Positions 1-7,643 of a stretch of 43,485 bases of DNA are shown in pieces. A model generated the notes under the pieces. That model ran no database searches. It worked only from the letters and a program-made list of their open reading frames with translations, and was not told where the DNA came from. The stretch covers positions 1 through 43,485 of the forward strand of contig CAZKXU010000018.1 in assembly GCA_964556665.1 (NCBI GenBank), read 5' to 3'. Positions within the stretch are counted from its first letter, which is position 1, and each line of letters begins with the position of its first letter. The stretch comes from CAZKXU01 sp964556665 (lineage in GTDB: Bacteria > Bdellovibrionota_C > UBA2361 > CAZKXU01). A program made the translations under genes and the position numbers.

Positions 1-47
1 GGGCAACGCTGCGCGCTATACGTGAAAAAACTTATTTGGCGAAGCAC
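1..47 (-). mobile_element. MITE copy 1, truncated by the window edge
   Basis: These bases are the reverse complement of the first 47 bases of the 180-bp MITE at 4228-4407. They end in GAAGCAC and are followed by TA at 48-49, the presumed target duplication. The rest of the copy lies outside the window. It points the opposite way to the copy at 4228, so the two form an inverted pair around the first two genes. Confidence 0.85.
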
Positions 48-79
48 TAGTGCACTGTAACATTAGATTTCCCCAATCC

Positions 80-155
80 ACTGGGACCGCGGTCATCTTG
101 CCCGCGAACGAATTTACAGCAGCTGCGTAGCGGGCTGGAAGCCCGCGGTCCCAGT
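80..155 (+). repeat. 76-bp palindromic repeat, copy R1
   Basis: The ends ACTGGGACCGCGG (80-92) and CCGCGGTCCCAGT (143-155) are a perfect 13-bp inverted repeat. Inside are further GC-rich half-palindromes around an AT-richer centre. Related copies lie at 4170-4427 (interrupted), 14083-14158 (inverted) and 18231 (left half only). The size and intergenic location suit a REP/BIME-like element. I see no coding capacity. Confidence 0.85.
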
Positions 156-221
156 GCTTTGCTAACTAAGTTTTTTAACCTATCATTAGGATAGCCACTC
201 CCCATTCAAACTATATCCGGC

Positions 222-227
222 TATAAT
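222..227 (+). promoter_or_regulatory. Candidate -10 box very close to the start codon
   Basis: A perfect TATAAT lies only seven bases before the ATG at 235. If it is a -10 element, transcription would begin at or next to the start codon, giving a leaderless mRNA. No Shine-Dalgarno sequence precedes this ATG, which fits. No convincing -35 box is seen. Confidence 0.4.
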
Positions 228-234
228 CGGCGCC

Positions 235-1422
235 ATGAATCTTTATGCGCTTAGCTCCGGCCTCTTAGGTCGTGATATTAAATTTATTCCTATAATTTAC
301 CTTGCTATCACACTGCCTGCAATCCTCGTAAGAACATTTCCGGAATCCTATCAGGAGTACGGCCTGACGATTGGAGTAGTGCTAAGGATTCTTGAGCTAT
401 CACTTTTCTATTTAGTGGTACTGCGAGCGTTCCGCTCCGTTTCTCCAGCAATCAAGTTCTCTTCACGCGGCTTTACAAGCTTTATCGTCCTGGCACTCTC
501 CTTCTGGATAATGCTCACATCTCCGATCCTGGTTATATTTTCAGGAATTGAAAATGACCTGAAGATATTCTTCCTATTTCTATTAGCTCTTGGATTTTCT
601 CTTATACTACGATACGGCTTCTTTTTTGTGCCGACTATCATTGCCAAACATAATTTAAAGGAGATACTTTTTTTAGCAAGAAGCTACACCCTGCGTGACC
701 CCTGGCTCTGCTTAAAGGTATTAGTAGCACCTTTTGGGATAATGCTTTTCCTTGTATCCCTCCCTATGATCGCCTCTCCGGACGGAAAGATTGAAGGGTT
801 CGGAATCTTGGCAGACTTACTCAGCGGCTCCTTTGCCATTCTAGCATTTTACAATCTTGCTGCTGCATCTCTCTACTATCTCCCAGACAAGGAATGGCAT
901 GAACTAGGATTCGATCACTATCGCGAGGGACGCTTAGCCACACTCTCACTCTACGGCCCAGACCTCTTAGGTAAACTACTAACCCCTATTAATGGGCTTA
1001 AATTTCTTCTAGTAGGTCTATTCATAAGTATAGGAAATTTTGCAACCTTCGTAACCGCCCCTCCTAGTACTCAGATTAAGGTTGATGCCATATATGTATT
1101 TGAGAGCGAGCTTACTCTGGATCTCACCATTACCGACAGAGAGCACCATTTCAAAAGTTTTTATCCGGCCTATCTTAGACTTGCTGGGGAAAAAGGTGTC
1201 ACCATTTCAACCCAGCCCAAGAAGGTGACTATAGCCGGCAGCGAAGAGGATCTCCGTTTTAATCTCCCTTCAGACAGGGAGGAGCTAAAGCTTACGCTAA
1301 AATATGACTGCACTCGTAGCGGTAAGGATCTGCTGGATCTAGAGGATCTCTGGATCTGGTATATGGCTGCCAAGGTGGTCAAGCTCGAGATGAAGCAGGG
1401 AAAGCTGGCGGTAGGTGAGTAG
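235..1422 (+). CDS. Polytopic membrane protein of unknown function
   Basis: The 395-residue product has about six hydrophobic segments in its first 280 residues (for example near 15-35, 45-65, 80-105, 110-135, 160-180 and 195-215). One more lies near 255-275. A hydrophilic C-terminal domain of about 110 residues follows, rich in Lys and Glu and probably beta-structured. I recognise no family motif. The ATG at 235 has no Shine-Dalgarno but sits just after a TATAAT. The gene is followed at 1435-1532 by a structured intergenic stretch and then by the 849-codon orphan. Function is unknown; the layout suggests an integral membrane protein with a soluble C-terminal domain. Confidence 0.7.
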   Translation: MNLYALSSGLLGRDIKFIPIIYLAITLPAILVRTFPESYQEYGLTIGVVLRILELSLFYLVVLRAFRSVSPAIKFSSRGFTSFIVLALSFWIMLTSPILVIFSGIENDLKIFFLFLLALGFSLILRYGFFFVPTIIAKHNLKEILFLARSYTLRDPWLCLKVLVAPFGIMLFLVSLPMIASPDGKIEGFGILADLLSGSFAILAFYNLAAASLYYLPDKEWHELGFDHYREGRLATLSLYGPDLLGKLLTPINGLKFLLVGLFISIGNFATFVTAPPSTQIKVDAIYVFESELTLDLTITDREHHFKSFYPAYLRLAGEKGVTISTQPKKVTIAGSEEDLRFNLPSDREELKLTLKYDCTRSGKDLLDLEDLWIWYMAAKVVKLEMKQGKLAVGE

Positions 1423-1434
1423 TAGCCTACGCAC

Positions 1435-1532
1435 GTAACTACTCAAAAAGTGCGTGCAAAATTGTAAGGGCAGCCAGCGGCTGCCCAGGCGCGTTGAGCC
1501 GCGCTCGCACAGGCCCGGAGTTAATGAGTAGC
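1435..1532 (+). repeat. Intergenic nested hairpin, possible terminator
   Basis: A perfect 8-bp hairpin, GGGCAGCC/GGCTGCCC with a 3-base loop, lies at 1468-1486. It is enclosed by outer arms GTAACTACTCA (about 1435) and TGAGTAGCTAC (about 1522-1532), which pair with one mismatch in 11. No U-tract follows directly, so a classical Rho-independent terminator is not certain. The left outer arm and the following AAAAAGTG resemble sequence at about 14046-14062, so this may be another small repeat family. Confidence 0.5.
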
Positions 1533-1611
1533 TACATGGACACTCCACAACCTATTGAAAATACTAGAAATAATATATTGAGGCAGATACCGGTTATCTC
1601 TGGATATATCT

Positions 1612-4161
1612 ATGTTACCCACGGTTTTAGATCTTCTTTTATATAGGTTTTATATGATTCATTTTAAGACTAAACATACAACCGCTATTACGGATGGACC
1701 AGAGCAAGAACGATTAAGGGACAGAGATCTACCAACTTCCACAGATCGCTCATTAGAACAGAAAGCAGTAGAAGCTCAAAAGAGCCGCACCCTAGATCAA
1801 GCTGCTGTCTATAAAGAAGGTGAGACGCTAACTCCTGCCGTGCTTGCGGAAAGATTAGCTACCTATCTATGTAAGGCATCCGATTTGGCAGATCTAGGTG
1901 AAAGGCGCAAATGGTTCAGAGAACAACTCGATAGAGCCAAGTCCAATGGAGAAAATGTAAGAGAACTACGCAGCTTAATCGGAGATGAGATCGGAGGGCA
2001 AGTCGGAGATGTTACAAATAGAGAAGTAGCTAATCAACTAAATACCATTGCAACTAATAAGGCTGGAGGTCCATCACTCAATAGGACAGGCATTTCTGAT
2101 AATATGGCACATAGAGTGTTAGAGGAATCTGAAGATGAGGTAATAGTACCAACAAGTGTAACCACAGTCTCCAACTTAGAAGATAAAGCTGAGTCTCTAG
2201 CTAATGATTTATCAGCGCAGCTCGAGCTTCATAGCAGCCCAGATGAGATTAGTGACATGATTGGTGACGCTAAAGGAGCAATTCGTGCCTTAACTCACCT
2301 CTCTGAGTCCGAGAAAGCTACACTACGTGAGCTTGTAGTAAGAAAATTTGTACAAAATGTTTTAGTTGAGAGAAGTGAGGATCTTGTTCGTGATAAGATC
2401 TTTATGACCGATGGTGACGATCTTGGTGCAAACATATTAAAGATAGCAAAGCGGATTGCTGGAGAGGATGCCGTAGATATCGTACAAGATGAAGTAGCAA
2501 AAAGACAAAGAGTGCTATTAACCGAAGCCGCCAAGCTAGACACCAAAGGAACAGAGGGTAAAGTTAACGAAGCAAGACGTTTAGGAGTAGCCTTAGGTGT
2601 ATCTACAGATGAATTAAGAGAAACAAGGCGTGATATCTTCGCAAATGAGCTCGATCTCAGACTTGATGACTTAAACAGAGAAGCACTCGACACACGCGAA
2701 AAACTTAATGAGGCAATTAAATCATATCACAATATAAAGAGTAAAATAGGAGATCTTGGAGAGGATAACAGGGAAGATCTACTTTCTAAGTTAGGTGATT
2801 TTAAAGATAAGATTAGTGAGGCTATCACAGTTGAGATTGAAAACATAATAGAAGCCGAGCTTTCAACACTTGATGGTGATACTGTTAGATCATTAGCTAA
2901 GGAGATGGAGGAATTCCAGCAGCAAGCTGAAGGAATTATTGGTGAGGAGGATTTTAATGAGCATTTAGTAAGAGATCTCACATCCAGGATTGAGCTACTA
3001 AACATCACGACTACTGAAGAGGGCGCATCACTTTCTGAGAAAGTAGAGAGGTTAATTAACGAGCTTGATTTCAATAGCGAGCAGGAAGAGGATCTCCGCA
3101 GCTCCGTTCACGAAGCTGTCACAGATGTAAAAGATGATATTCTTGGAAAAACTAAAGATAAGATTGATAGATTGCTAAGCAATGAAGATATTAGTATTCA
3201 GGATAGAATCAGCGCCGCACGCAAGACAATTGATGGCTTCCAAGTAATTGGAGATACAGATCGGTCTATAGCGGAGATGAGAAAGGAGCTGCGCAGTCAT
3301 CTAGTTCAAGCTGTGATGCAAGATCAGGAGTCCGAGATCGATGAGATCCTAGCTTATACAGATCATGGATGGCAAGAAAGGATCGAAGAGCTAGCTCAGG
3401 TTAAAAATGCAGTAGTAGACGCTGGAATACGGTCCGATGAATTTAATCAATTTCTTACTGGAAAGCTCGAAGGGTATTTTGCTTCAAAAACGTATACTGT
3501 ACCTCAAGCAAATGCAGCACTAAAAGCAATTGATACTCTTGGGAGTACATTTAGCAGTAGTATTAATTTAAATGACGAAGAGGAGAGAAAGCTGGCCGAT
3601 GCGGTCGTTAACAAGGCGCTTAATCTTGGAACGACGATAGAGTCAAAGAAAGAGGAGATTGACGACATACTAACTGATTCAACTTTAGACTCATTAGATG
3701 ATAGACAGGAGGCGATAGAGGATCTGATAGAAGATATCTCTGATAAATACGAAGGAGCGCTTGCTAAACGAATCCAGAAGGATCTCTGCCTGTATGCCGT
3801 GGAACATATGTTGCTTGATCCATTGCCTGGCTTATATAAAAGAAATCAAGGCTTCTCAGATAGGGTCGATCAGGCTGAGGATTTAGCTAGAAACTTTGGA
3901 GTACTTAGCACTATAAGAGCATCTCTTCCTGACATATATAAAAGAAGGTGGGGATCAGATGATAATAATTTAGCAGGATTAAAATCCTCTGAACTCAGGC
4001 TACTAATAATCGATCTGGAAAAGCTTGTTGATGAATTTGACATGGATCGTAAAGATATTGGGAGCGCTGGAATTGAAGCAAATGACACGCTTCAAGAGAT
4101 GAAGAGTGCCCTAAAAAAGGCACAAAGGGTGCGGGCTGCTGATGAGGAAGAGGTTGAATAG
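1612..4161 (+). CDS. Giant acidic helical orphan protein
   Basis: This 849-codon gene encodes a protein dominated by Asp, Glu, Lys, Leu and Ser in long amphipathic helical stretches. It looks like an extended coiled-coil or helical-bundle protein. No catalytic or membrane motif is visible. The first 14 residues after ATG 1612 are hydrophobic; a second in-frame ATG at 1654 is an equally good start, and neither has a strong Shine-Dalgarno. The stop lies eight bases before a 76-bp repeat that carries a MITE. Like the 907-codon orphan that ends at 21103, it finishes just upstream of a MITE. I do not recognise the family. A structural or cytoskeleton-like role would be speculation. Confidence 0.7.
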   Translation: MLPTVLDLLLYRFYMIHFKTKHTTAITDGPEQERLRDRDLPTSTDRSLEQKAVEAQKSRTLDQAAVYKEGETLTPAVLAERLATYLCKASDLADLGERRKWFREQLDRAKSNGENVRELRSLIGDEIGGQVGDVTNREVANQLNTIATNKAGGPSLNRTGISDNMAHRVLEESEDEVIVPTSVTTVSNLEDKAESLANDLSAQLELHSSPDEISDMIGDAKGAIRALTHLSESEKATLRELVVRKFVQNVLVERSEDLVRDKIFMTDGDDLGANILKIAKRIAGEDAVDIVQDEVAKRQRVLLTEAAKLDTKGTEGKVNEARRLGVALGVSTDELRETRRDIFANELDLRLDDLNREALDTREKLNEAIKSYHNIKSKIGDLGEDNREDLLSKLGDFKDKISEAITVEIENIIEAELSTLDGDTVRSLAKEMEEFQQQAEGIIGEEDFNEHLVRDLTSRIELLNITTTEEGASLSEKVERLINELDFNSEQEEDLRSSVHEAVTDVKDDILGKTKDKIDRLLSNEDISIQDRISAARKTIDGFQVIGDTDRSIAEMRKELRSHLVQAVMQDQESEIDEILAYTDHGWQERIEELAQVKNAVVDAGIRSDEFNQFLTGKLEGYFASKTYTVPQANAALKAIDTLGSTFSSSINLNDEEERKLADAVVNKALNLGTTIESKKEEIDDILTDSTLDSLDDRQEAIEDLIEDISDKYEGALAKRIQKDLCLYAVEHMLLDPLPGLYKRNQGFSDRVDQAEDLARNFGVLSTIRASLPDIYKRRWGSDDNNLAGLKSSELRLLIIDLEKLVDEFDMDRKDIGSAGIEANDTLQEMKSALKKAQRVRAADEEEVE

Positions 4162-4169
4162 ATACTCCT

Positions 4170-4427
4170 ACTGGGAGCGCGAGCATCCTGCTCGCAAACG
4201 AATTAATTGCCATTACGTAGCGGGCTAGTGCTTCGCCAAATAAGTTTTTTCACGTATAGCGCGCAGCGTTGCCCCAGATTGGCACGCCTCGGAAGGAGGA
4301 AATCCGCAGCAATACTGGAGTATTGCGAGGATTTTCCGACTGAGAAGCGTGACAAGGTGGGGCAACGATGTGATGCTAGACGTGAAAAAACTTATTTGGA
4401 GGAGCACTAGAATCCCGCGGTCCCAGT
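4170..4427 (+). repeat. 76-bp palindromic repeat R2, interrupted by a MITE
   Basis: The left end (ACTGGGAGCGCG at 4170) and right end (CCGCGGTCCCAGT, ending at 4427) match copies R1 and R3. The 258-bp span minus the 180-bp MITE and one duplicated TA leaves exactly 76 bp, the length of intact R1 and R3. The repeat was therefore here before the MITE inserted. Confidence 0.85.
4228..4407 (+). mobile_element. MITE copy 2 (180 bp, TA target duplication)
   Basis: The terminal inverted repeats are about 33 bp (GTGCTTCGCCAAATAAG at the left, the complement of GTGCTCCTCCAAATAAG at the right) and differ at a few positions. TA at 4226-4227 and 4408-4409 flanks the element, the target duplication typical of IS630/Tc1/mariner elements. 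The interior is one long imperfect palindrome centred on CAATACTGGAGTATTG, so a transcript would fold into a single long hairpin. There is no transposase. Open frames inside are accidental and identical in both full copies. Confidence 0.85.
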
Positions 4428-4436
4428 AAATATACC

Positions 4437-4922
4437 CTATCCTGGCACCTTTAAGCGCCACCCTTTCTCTACCTCAACGCCAATTTTTACGTATAAAGTA
4501 TCTTTTGGCCCGCCATACTCCCCTGAATTTAATTCCAAGGCATAGTACGGGAGGTTGGCTTTAGCCGGCCCAGAGAGAACTTTTCCATCAAGAGCATAAA
4601 CAGACTCGGCATCAGGAGAAGCTAGCACTTCATCACCTGCCTTCGTTTTTCGTTCTAATGGGATCAGCTTATATGTATCCAAGGTGCTCATTGCAGAGAA
4701 ACCACCCTGATCATATCTTAATATCAACCAATGCTGACTCAATTCAGTTTCTGAAGAATCAATAAATTTTGAGAGAGGTCCAAGCTTAATATATCCTATC
4801 GGTCGCGTGCGCACCTCGGGCTTACAGGCCAAAGCAAGAGATATAAATAGTATTATAAAGGAATAACTAATGTACCCACGGAAGCTGGGTTTCCAAATTT
4901 TTAAGGACATCATCAAGTTCAA
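4437..4922 (-). CDS. Rieske-fold lipoprotein lacking iron-sulfur ligands
   Basis: The product has about 161 residues. A hydrophobic stretch (about 18-32) ends in ALAC (Cys33), a weak lipobox, so it is probably a membrane-anchored periplasmic protein. Residues 65-131 follow the Rieske pattern closely: GFSAMST before the first ligand box, and YALDGKVLSGPA then LPYYALEL after the second. All cluster ligands are gone: box I CTHLGC reads DTYKLI (Asp82, Tyr84) and box II CPCH reads SPDA (Ser102, Ala105). The cysteines of the usual disulfide are also absent (Ile87, Asp104). It cannot bind a [2Fe-2S] cluster in the normal way. Its start overlaps the upstream 96-aa gene by 56 bp; no start codon is visible after that gene's stop. 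Confidence 0.75.
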   Translation of the reverse strand: MNLMMSLKIWKPSFRGYISYSFIILFISLALACKPEVRTRPIGYIKLGPLSKFIDSSETELSQHWLILRYDQGGFSAMSTLDTYKLIPLERKTKAGDEVLASPDAESVYALDGKVLSGPAKANLPYYALELNSGEYGGPKDTLYVKIGVEVEKGWRLKVPG

Positions 4923-5157
4923 TCTCAGAAGGTGTAATAATAACTGGTGCCTTAGCTTTTAAGGCCAAACTCATAAGGGTAAACTCAGCTTCATGCTGAG
5001 TGTCTCCCATTGAGATCTCTTTAACCTTATCACCACCAAATTCAACTAATCGCTCCTCGATCGCCTCACGATCGGGGGAAATAATTAATACACGGTTCCC
5101 GTTGATAACAACCGTTTTAGGTTTACGACCAGAGTATGGAGCAAACATCGAGCTCAT
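4867..5157 (-). CDS. Small hypothetical protein
   Basis: The 96-residue soluble protein has an N-terminal region that looks like two beta strands (KTVVINGNRVLIISPD) followed by a charged helix. It has no cysteines and no signal peptide. It lies between HMG-CoA lyase upstream and the Rieske-like lipoprotein downstream, and overlaps the latter by 56 bp, so these minus-strand genes may be translationally coupled. A second in-frame ATG at 5148 could be the real start. I recognise no family. Confidence 0.55.
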   Translation of the reverse strand: MSSMFAPYSGRKPKTVVINGNRVLIISPDREAIEERLVEFGGDKVKEISMGDTQHEAEFTLMSLALKAKAPVIITPSEIELDDVLKNLETQLPWVH

Positions 5158-5237
5158 AATATATCAATTCTAATCACTACTGGGATGGGTTTCAATACCC
5201 TTTTAATGGGCTGCTAACTCAATATTCTTTGACAAGC

Positions 5238-6179
5238 TTAACTCCCACAAGACCTTAAGGCCCTGCTAGTCTTGTAATACTTTCCAGGAAGCGGCATTCC
5301 AAGCAAACTCTCCGCCAACTCCGCTGCCTGACTTATCGCCTCTAAATCCACACCGGTCTCTATTCCAAGCTCCGCACACATAAATACAAAATCCTCTGTG
5401 CACACGTTTCCGGCCGCGCCTTTTGCAAATGGACAGCCGCCCATACCTCCGACTGAGGAGTCGTACCATATAACCCCCTCCTCTAGCCCGGCATACAGAT
5501 TAGCCATACCTGTGCCACGGGTATCATGCAAATGTAGAGAAAGTTCAAGATTCGGCCAGCGATCACGAACTAGTCCTAACATGCGCTTAATTCCCTCCGG
5601 ATTCCCCCAGCCCATCGTGTCGGCTAATGAGATCTCTTTAAAGTACTGACCATTTTCAGCAACCAGATCTATAATGGATGCAAGGATATCAATTACTTTT
5701 TTAGACTCAATACGGCCTTCATAGTTACAACCAAAAGCGGTAGAGATCATTAAACCGTGCAGAGGCTTCTTAGCTTTCGCAAAAACATTAAGCCAATTAG
5801 GGATACTCTTTAAAACTCCGGCTTGATCCGTTCCGTTATTCTTTTTAAGAAAGGTCTCGCTTGCAGCGGTATAAAGCCAACACTGATTGTCAAGCCTAAG
5901 GGAGCTCTCGCTACGCTCAAACCCTTTATCGTTTAAGTATATTCCATAATATGAAACTCCTGGAATTCTTTCATATTCAGTTACGATCTGCTCGGCATCC
6001 GCCATCTGAGGAACCTTATCAGGACGCACAAACGAGGCTATTTCGATATGCTTTAGCCCGGTTTTACTTAAAGAATTTATTAAATGCAGCTTGTCCTGTG
6101 TGGCCACTACCTTAGAATGAGTCTGAAACCCCTCTCTTGGTCCCAACTCCCGAATATTTACTTTTTTTGGAAATTGCAT
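5238..6179 (-). CDS. mvaB: Hydroxymethylglutaryl-CoA lyase
   Basis: The enzyme cleaves 3-hydroxy-3-methylglutaryl-CoA to acetoacetate and acetyl-CoA, the last step of leucine degradation, in the cytoplasm. The 313-residue length is normal for this DRE-TIM metallolyase. It carries the metal-binding HLH (His216, His218) and the family signature GGMGGCPFAKGAAGN with the catalytic loop cysteine Cys249 and Asn258. The N-terminal box reads GPREGFQ: Glu16 replaces the usual metal-ligand Asp of GPRDGLQ. REG variants occur in related lyases, so substrate specificity is not fully certain. Its start is only 33 bases from the divergent threonine dehydratase start, so each promoter must overlap the other gene's 5' end or the mRNAs have very short leaders. 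Confidence 0.85.
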   Translation of the reverse strand: MQFPKKVNIRELGPREGFQTHSKVVATQDKLHLINSLSKTGLKHIEIASFVRPDKVPQMADAEQIVTEYERIPGVSYYGIYLNDKGFERSESSLRLDNQCWLYTAASETFLKKNNGTDQAGVLKSIPNWLNVFAKAKKPLHGLMISTAFGCNYEGRIESKKVIDILASIIDLVAENGQYFKEISLADTMGWGNPEGIKRMLGLVRDRWPNLELSLHLHDTRGTGMANLYAGLEEGVIWYDSSVGGMGGCPFAKGAAGNVCTEDFVFMCAELGIETGVDLEAISQAAELAESLLGMPLPGKYYKTSRALRSCGS

Positions 6180-6212
6180 AAATATTGCTTATCAGCTTAC
6201 ACTGAAATAAAT

Positions 6213-7418
6213 ATGTCAATGGTTACACTTGAAGAGATACGAACTGCCACTAAACGCATACATGAGGTAATTTCCCCTTCCCCTCTTACTTATTCTCCCA
6301 CAGTGAGTGATCTGGTGCAACATGATGTCTATTTCAAATGGGACAATAAGCTAAGGGTCGGATCCTTTAAGGAACGTGGTGCCATCAATGTTATGATGAG
6401 CCTCAACGATATTGAAAAGAAACGAGGCGTTTGTGCCGCAAGTGCCGGCAACCATGCCTTAGCTATAAGCACCTATGCTGCTAAGTTTGGGGTAGCCTGT
6501 ACAATTATTATGCCTGTTACAGCTCCCCTGGTTAAAATTCAATCCACACAGAAGACAGGAGCTAAGGTCTTATTACAGGGGACCACATTTGACGAGGCGT
6601 ATGAACAGGCACAAAAACTCTCTGCTGAGAAGGGATATATCTTCCTCTCTGCTTTTGACGATAATAAGATCGTTGCCGGTCAGGGCAGTGCAGGTATTGA
6701 AATTATGGAGCAGCTGCCAGACCTAGACTCGATTATCCTTCCTATTGGAGGAGGTGGTTTAATCTCTGGTGTTGCAACAGCAGTTAAATCTATAAAGCCT
6801 TCTGTCTACGTTGCAGGCATTCAGTCTGACTGGGTACTGGAAAGAAGGAAAAATCCTGAGCTATATAGTAACAACAAAATTCGCTGGGTCTCAATTGCTG
6901 ATGGCATTGCTGTAAAACGTGTCGGAAAGATTACTCAACCGATAATAGATCGGTATGTGGATAAAATAGGGAGCATCTCTGAACAGAAAATAGCTTCCGC
7001 AATACTTCAATTCTTAGAGCTTGAAAGAAGCGTAGTCGAAGGTGCTGGAGCTGCAGCATTAGGCGGGCTTGTAGATGGAATTTTACCTAAAGATAGGAAG
7101 AAAACAGTCGTTTTTGTATCAGGAAGCAATATCGATGCGAACCTCTTATCCCGCCTTATAGAGAGAGAGATGCTTGAAAGGCACCGCTTGCTCAGACTAA
7201 ATGTCTCAGTCCCTGATCGCCCAGGATCTCTACATGCAACTTCAGGTATTATAGCAGAGTGCGGAGCTAATGTGGTTGAGGTCTTCCACGATCGCCACTA
7301 TTCAACTCTTCCTGGCGATGTTGAAATTACATTTCTCTTAGAGGTTAGAGACGCAGATCATAAACAGAGAATACTTGCGGCACTTAAGACCGCAGGCCTA
7401 CCTGTGAAAATATTGTAA
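6213..7418 (+). CDS. ilvA: Threonine ammonia-lyase with C-terminal ACT domain
   Basis: This PLP enzyme deaminates threonine to 2-oxobutyrate, the entry to isoleucine synthesis or threonine catabolism. I start it at ATG 6213 (401 aa), because upstream in-frame codons lie inside the divergent lyase gene. The PLP lysine is Lys53 in SFKERGA, followed by SAGNHA and the phosphate loop GGGGLISG. The last 75 or so residues form one ACT-like domain (RLNVSVPDRPGSL), giving the medium single-ACT form rather than the long two-ACT IlvA or the ACT-less TdcB. Feedback control by isoleucine is likely but inferred. A second ATG at 6219 is an alternative start. Confidence 0.85.
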   Translation: MSMVTLEEIRTATKRIHEVISPSPLTYSPTVSDLVQHDVYFKWDNKLRVGSFKERGAINVMMSLNDIEKKRGVCAASAGNHALAISTYAAKFGVACTIIMPVTAPLVKIQSTQKTGAKVLLQGTTFDEAYEQAQKLSAEKGYIFLSAFDDNKIVAGQGSAGIEIMEQLPDLDSIILPIGGGGLISGVATAVKSIKPSVYVAGIQSDWVLERRKNPELYSNNKIRWVSIADGIAVKRVGKITQPIIDRYVDKIGSISEQKIASAILQFLELERSVVEGAGAAALGGLVDGILPKDRKKTVVFVSGSNIDANLLSRLIEREMLERHRLLRLNVSVPDRPGSLHATSGIIAECGANVVEVFHDRHYSTLPGDVEITFLLEVRDADHKQRILAALKTAGLPVKIL

Positions 7419-7443
7419 ATCTTAGACAAGCTTAGTTTTTAAA

Positions 7444-7593
7444 TTGCCCTTATTCCTAGGTCTTATCTTAGTCCTAGTCTTTGATCTTTACCGTATTCTT
7501 CGTTCTAGCCCTAAGAAAACGGACAAAGACAAAGATCAGGACGAAGACGAAGGCTAGGATTAGGACGAAGAAAAAGACTAGGAATAAGGGCAA
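7444..7593 (+). repeat. Long inverted repeat with a polypurine arm
   Basis: Perfect 16-bp arms, TTGCCCTTATTCCTAG (7444-7459) and CTAGGAATAAGGGCAA (7578-7593), enclose partly complementary sequence. The left half is pyrimidine-rich and the right half almost purely purine, with repeated GACGAAGAC and GACAAAGAC units. It lies between two convergent genes (stops at 7418 and 7644), so it could be a bidirectional terminator. The 150-bp length and strand asymmetry are unusual for that. Confidence 0.75.
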
Positions 7594-7643
7594 CCTCAAT
7601 AACTATGATTTTCTATAATAGGGATACTGCTCATCACCACAAA

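Noticed and set aside
4207..4461. Open frames on both strands inside the MITE at 4228-4407, repeated at 21134-21319
   Set aside because: They lie wholly within the palindromic mobile element and are the same in both copies because the DNA is the same. No start signals or domain features are present.
7444..7593. CRISPR array or tandem repeat at the GACGAAGAC units
   Set aside because: Units are short and irregular and have no spacers. The structure is an inverted repeat with a purine bias.
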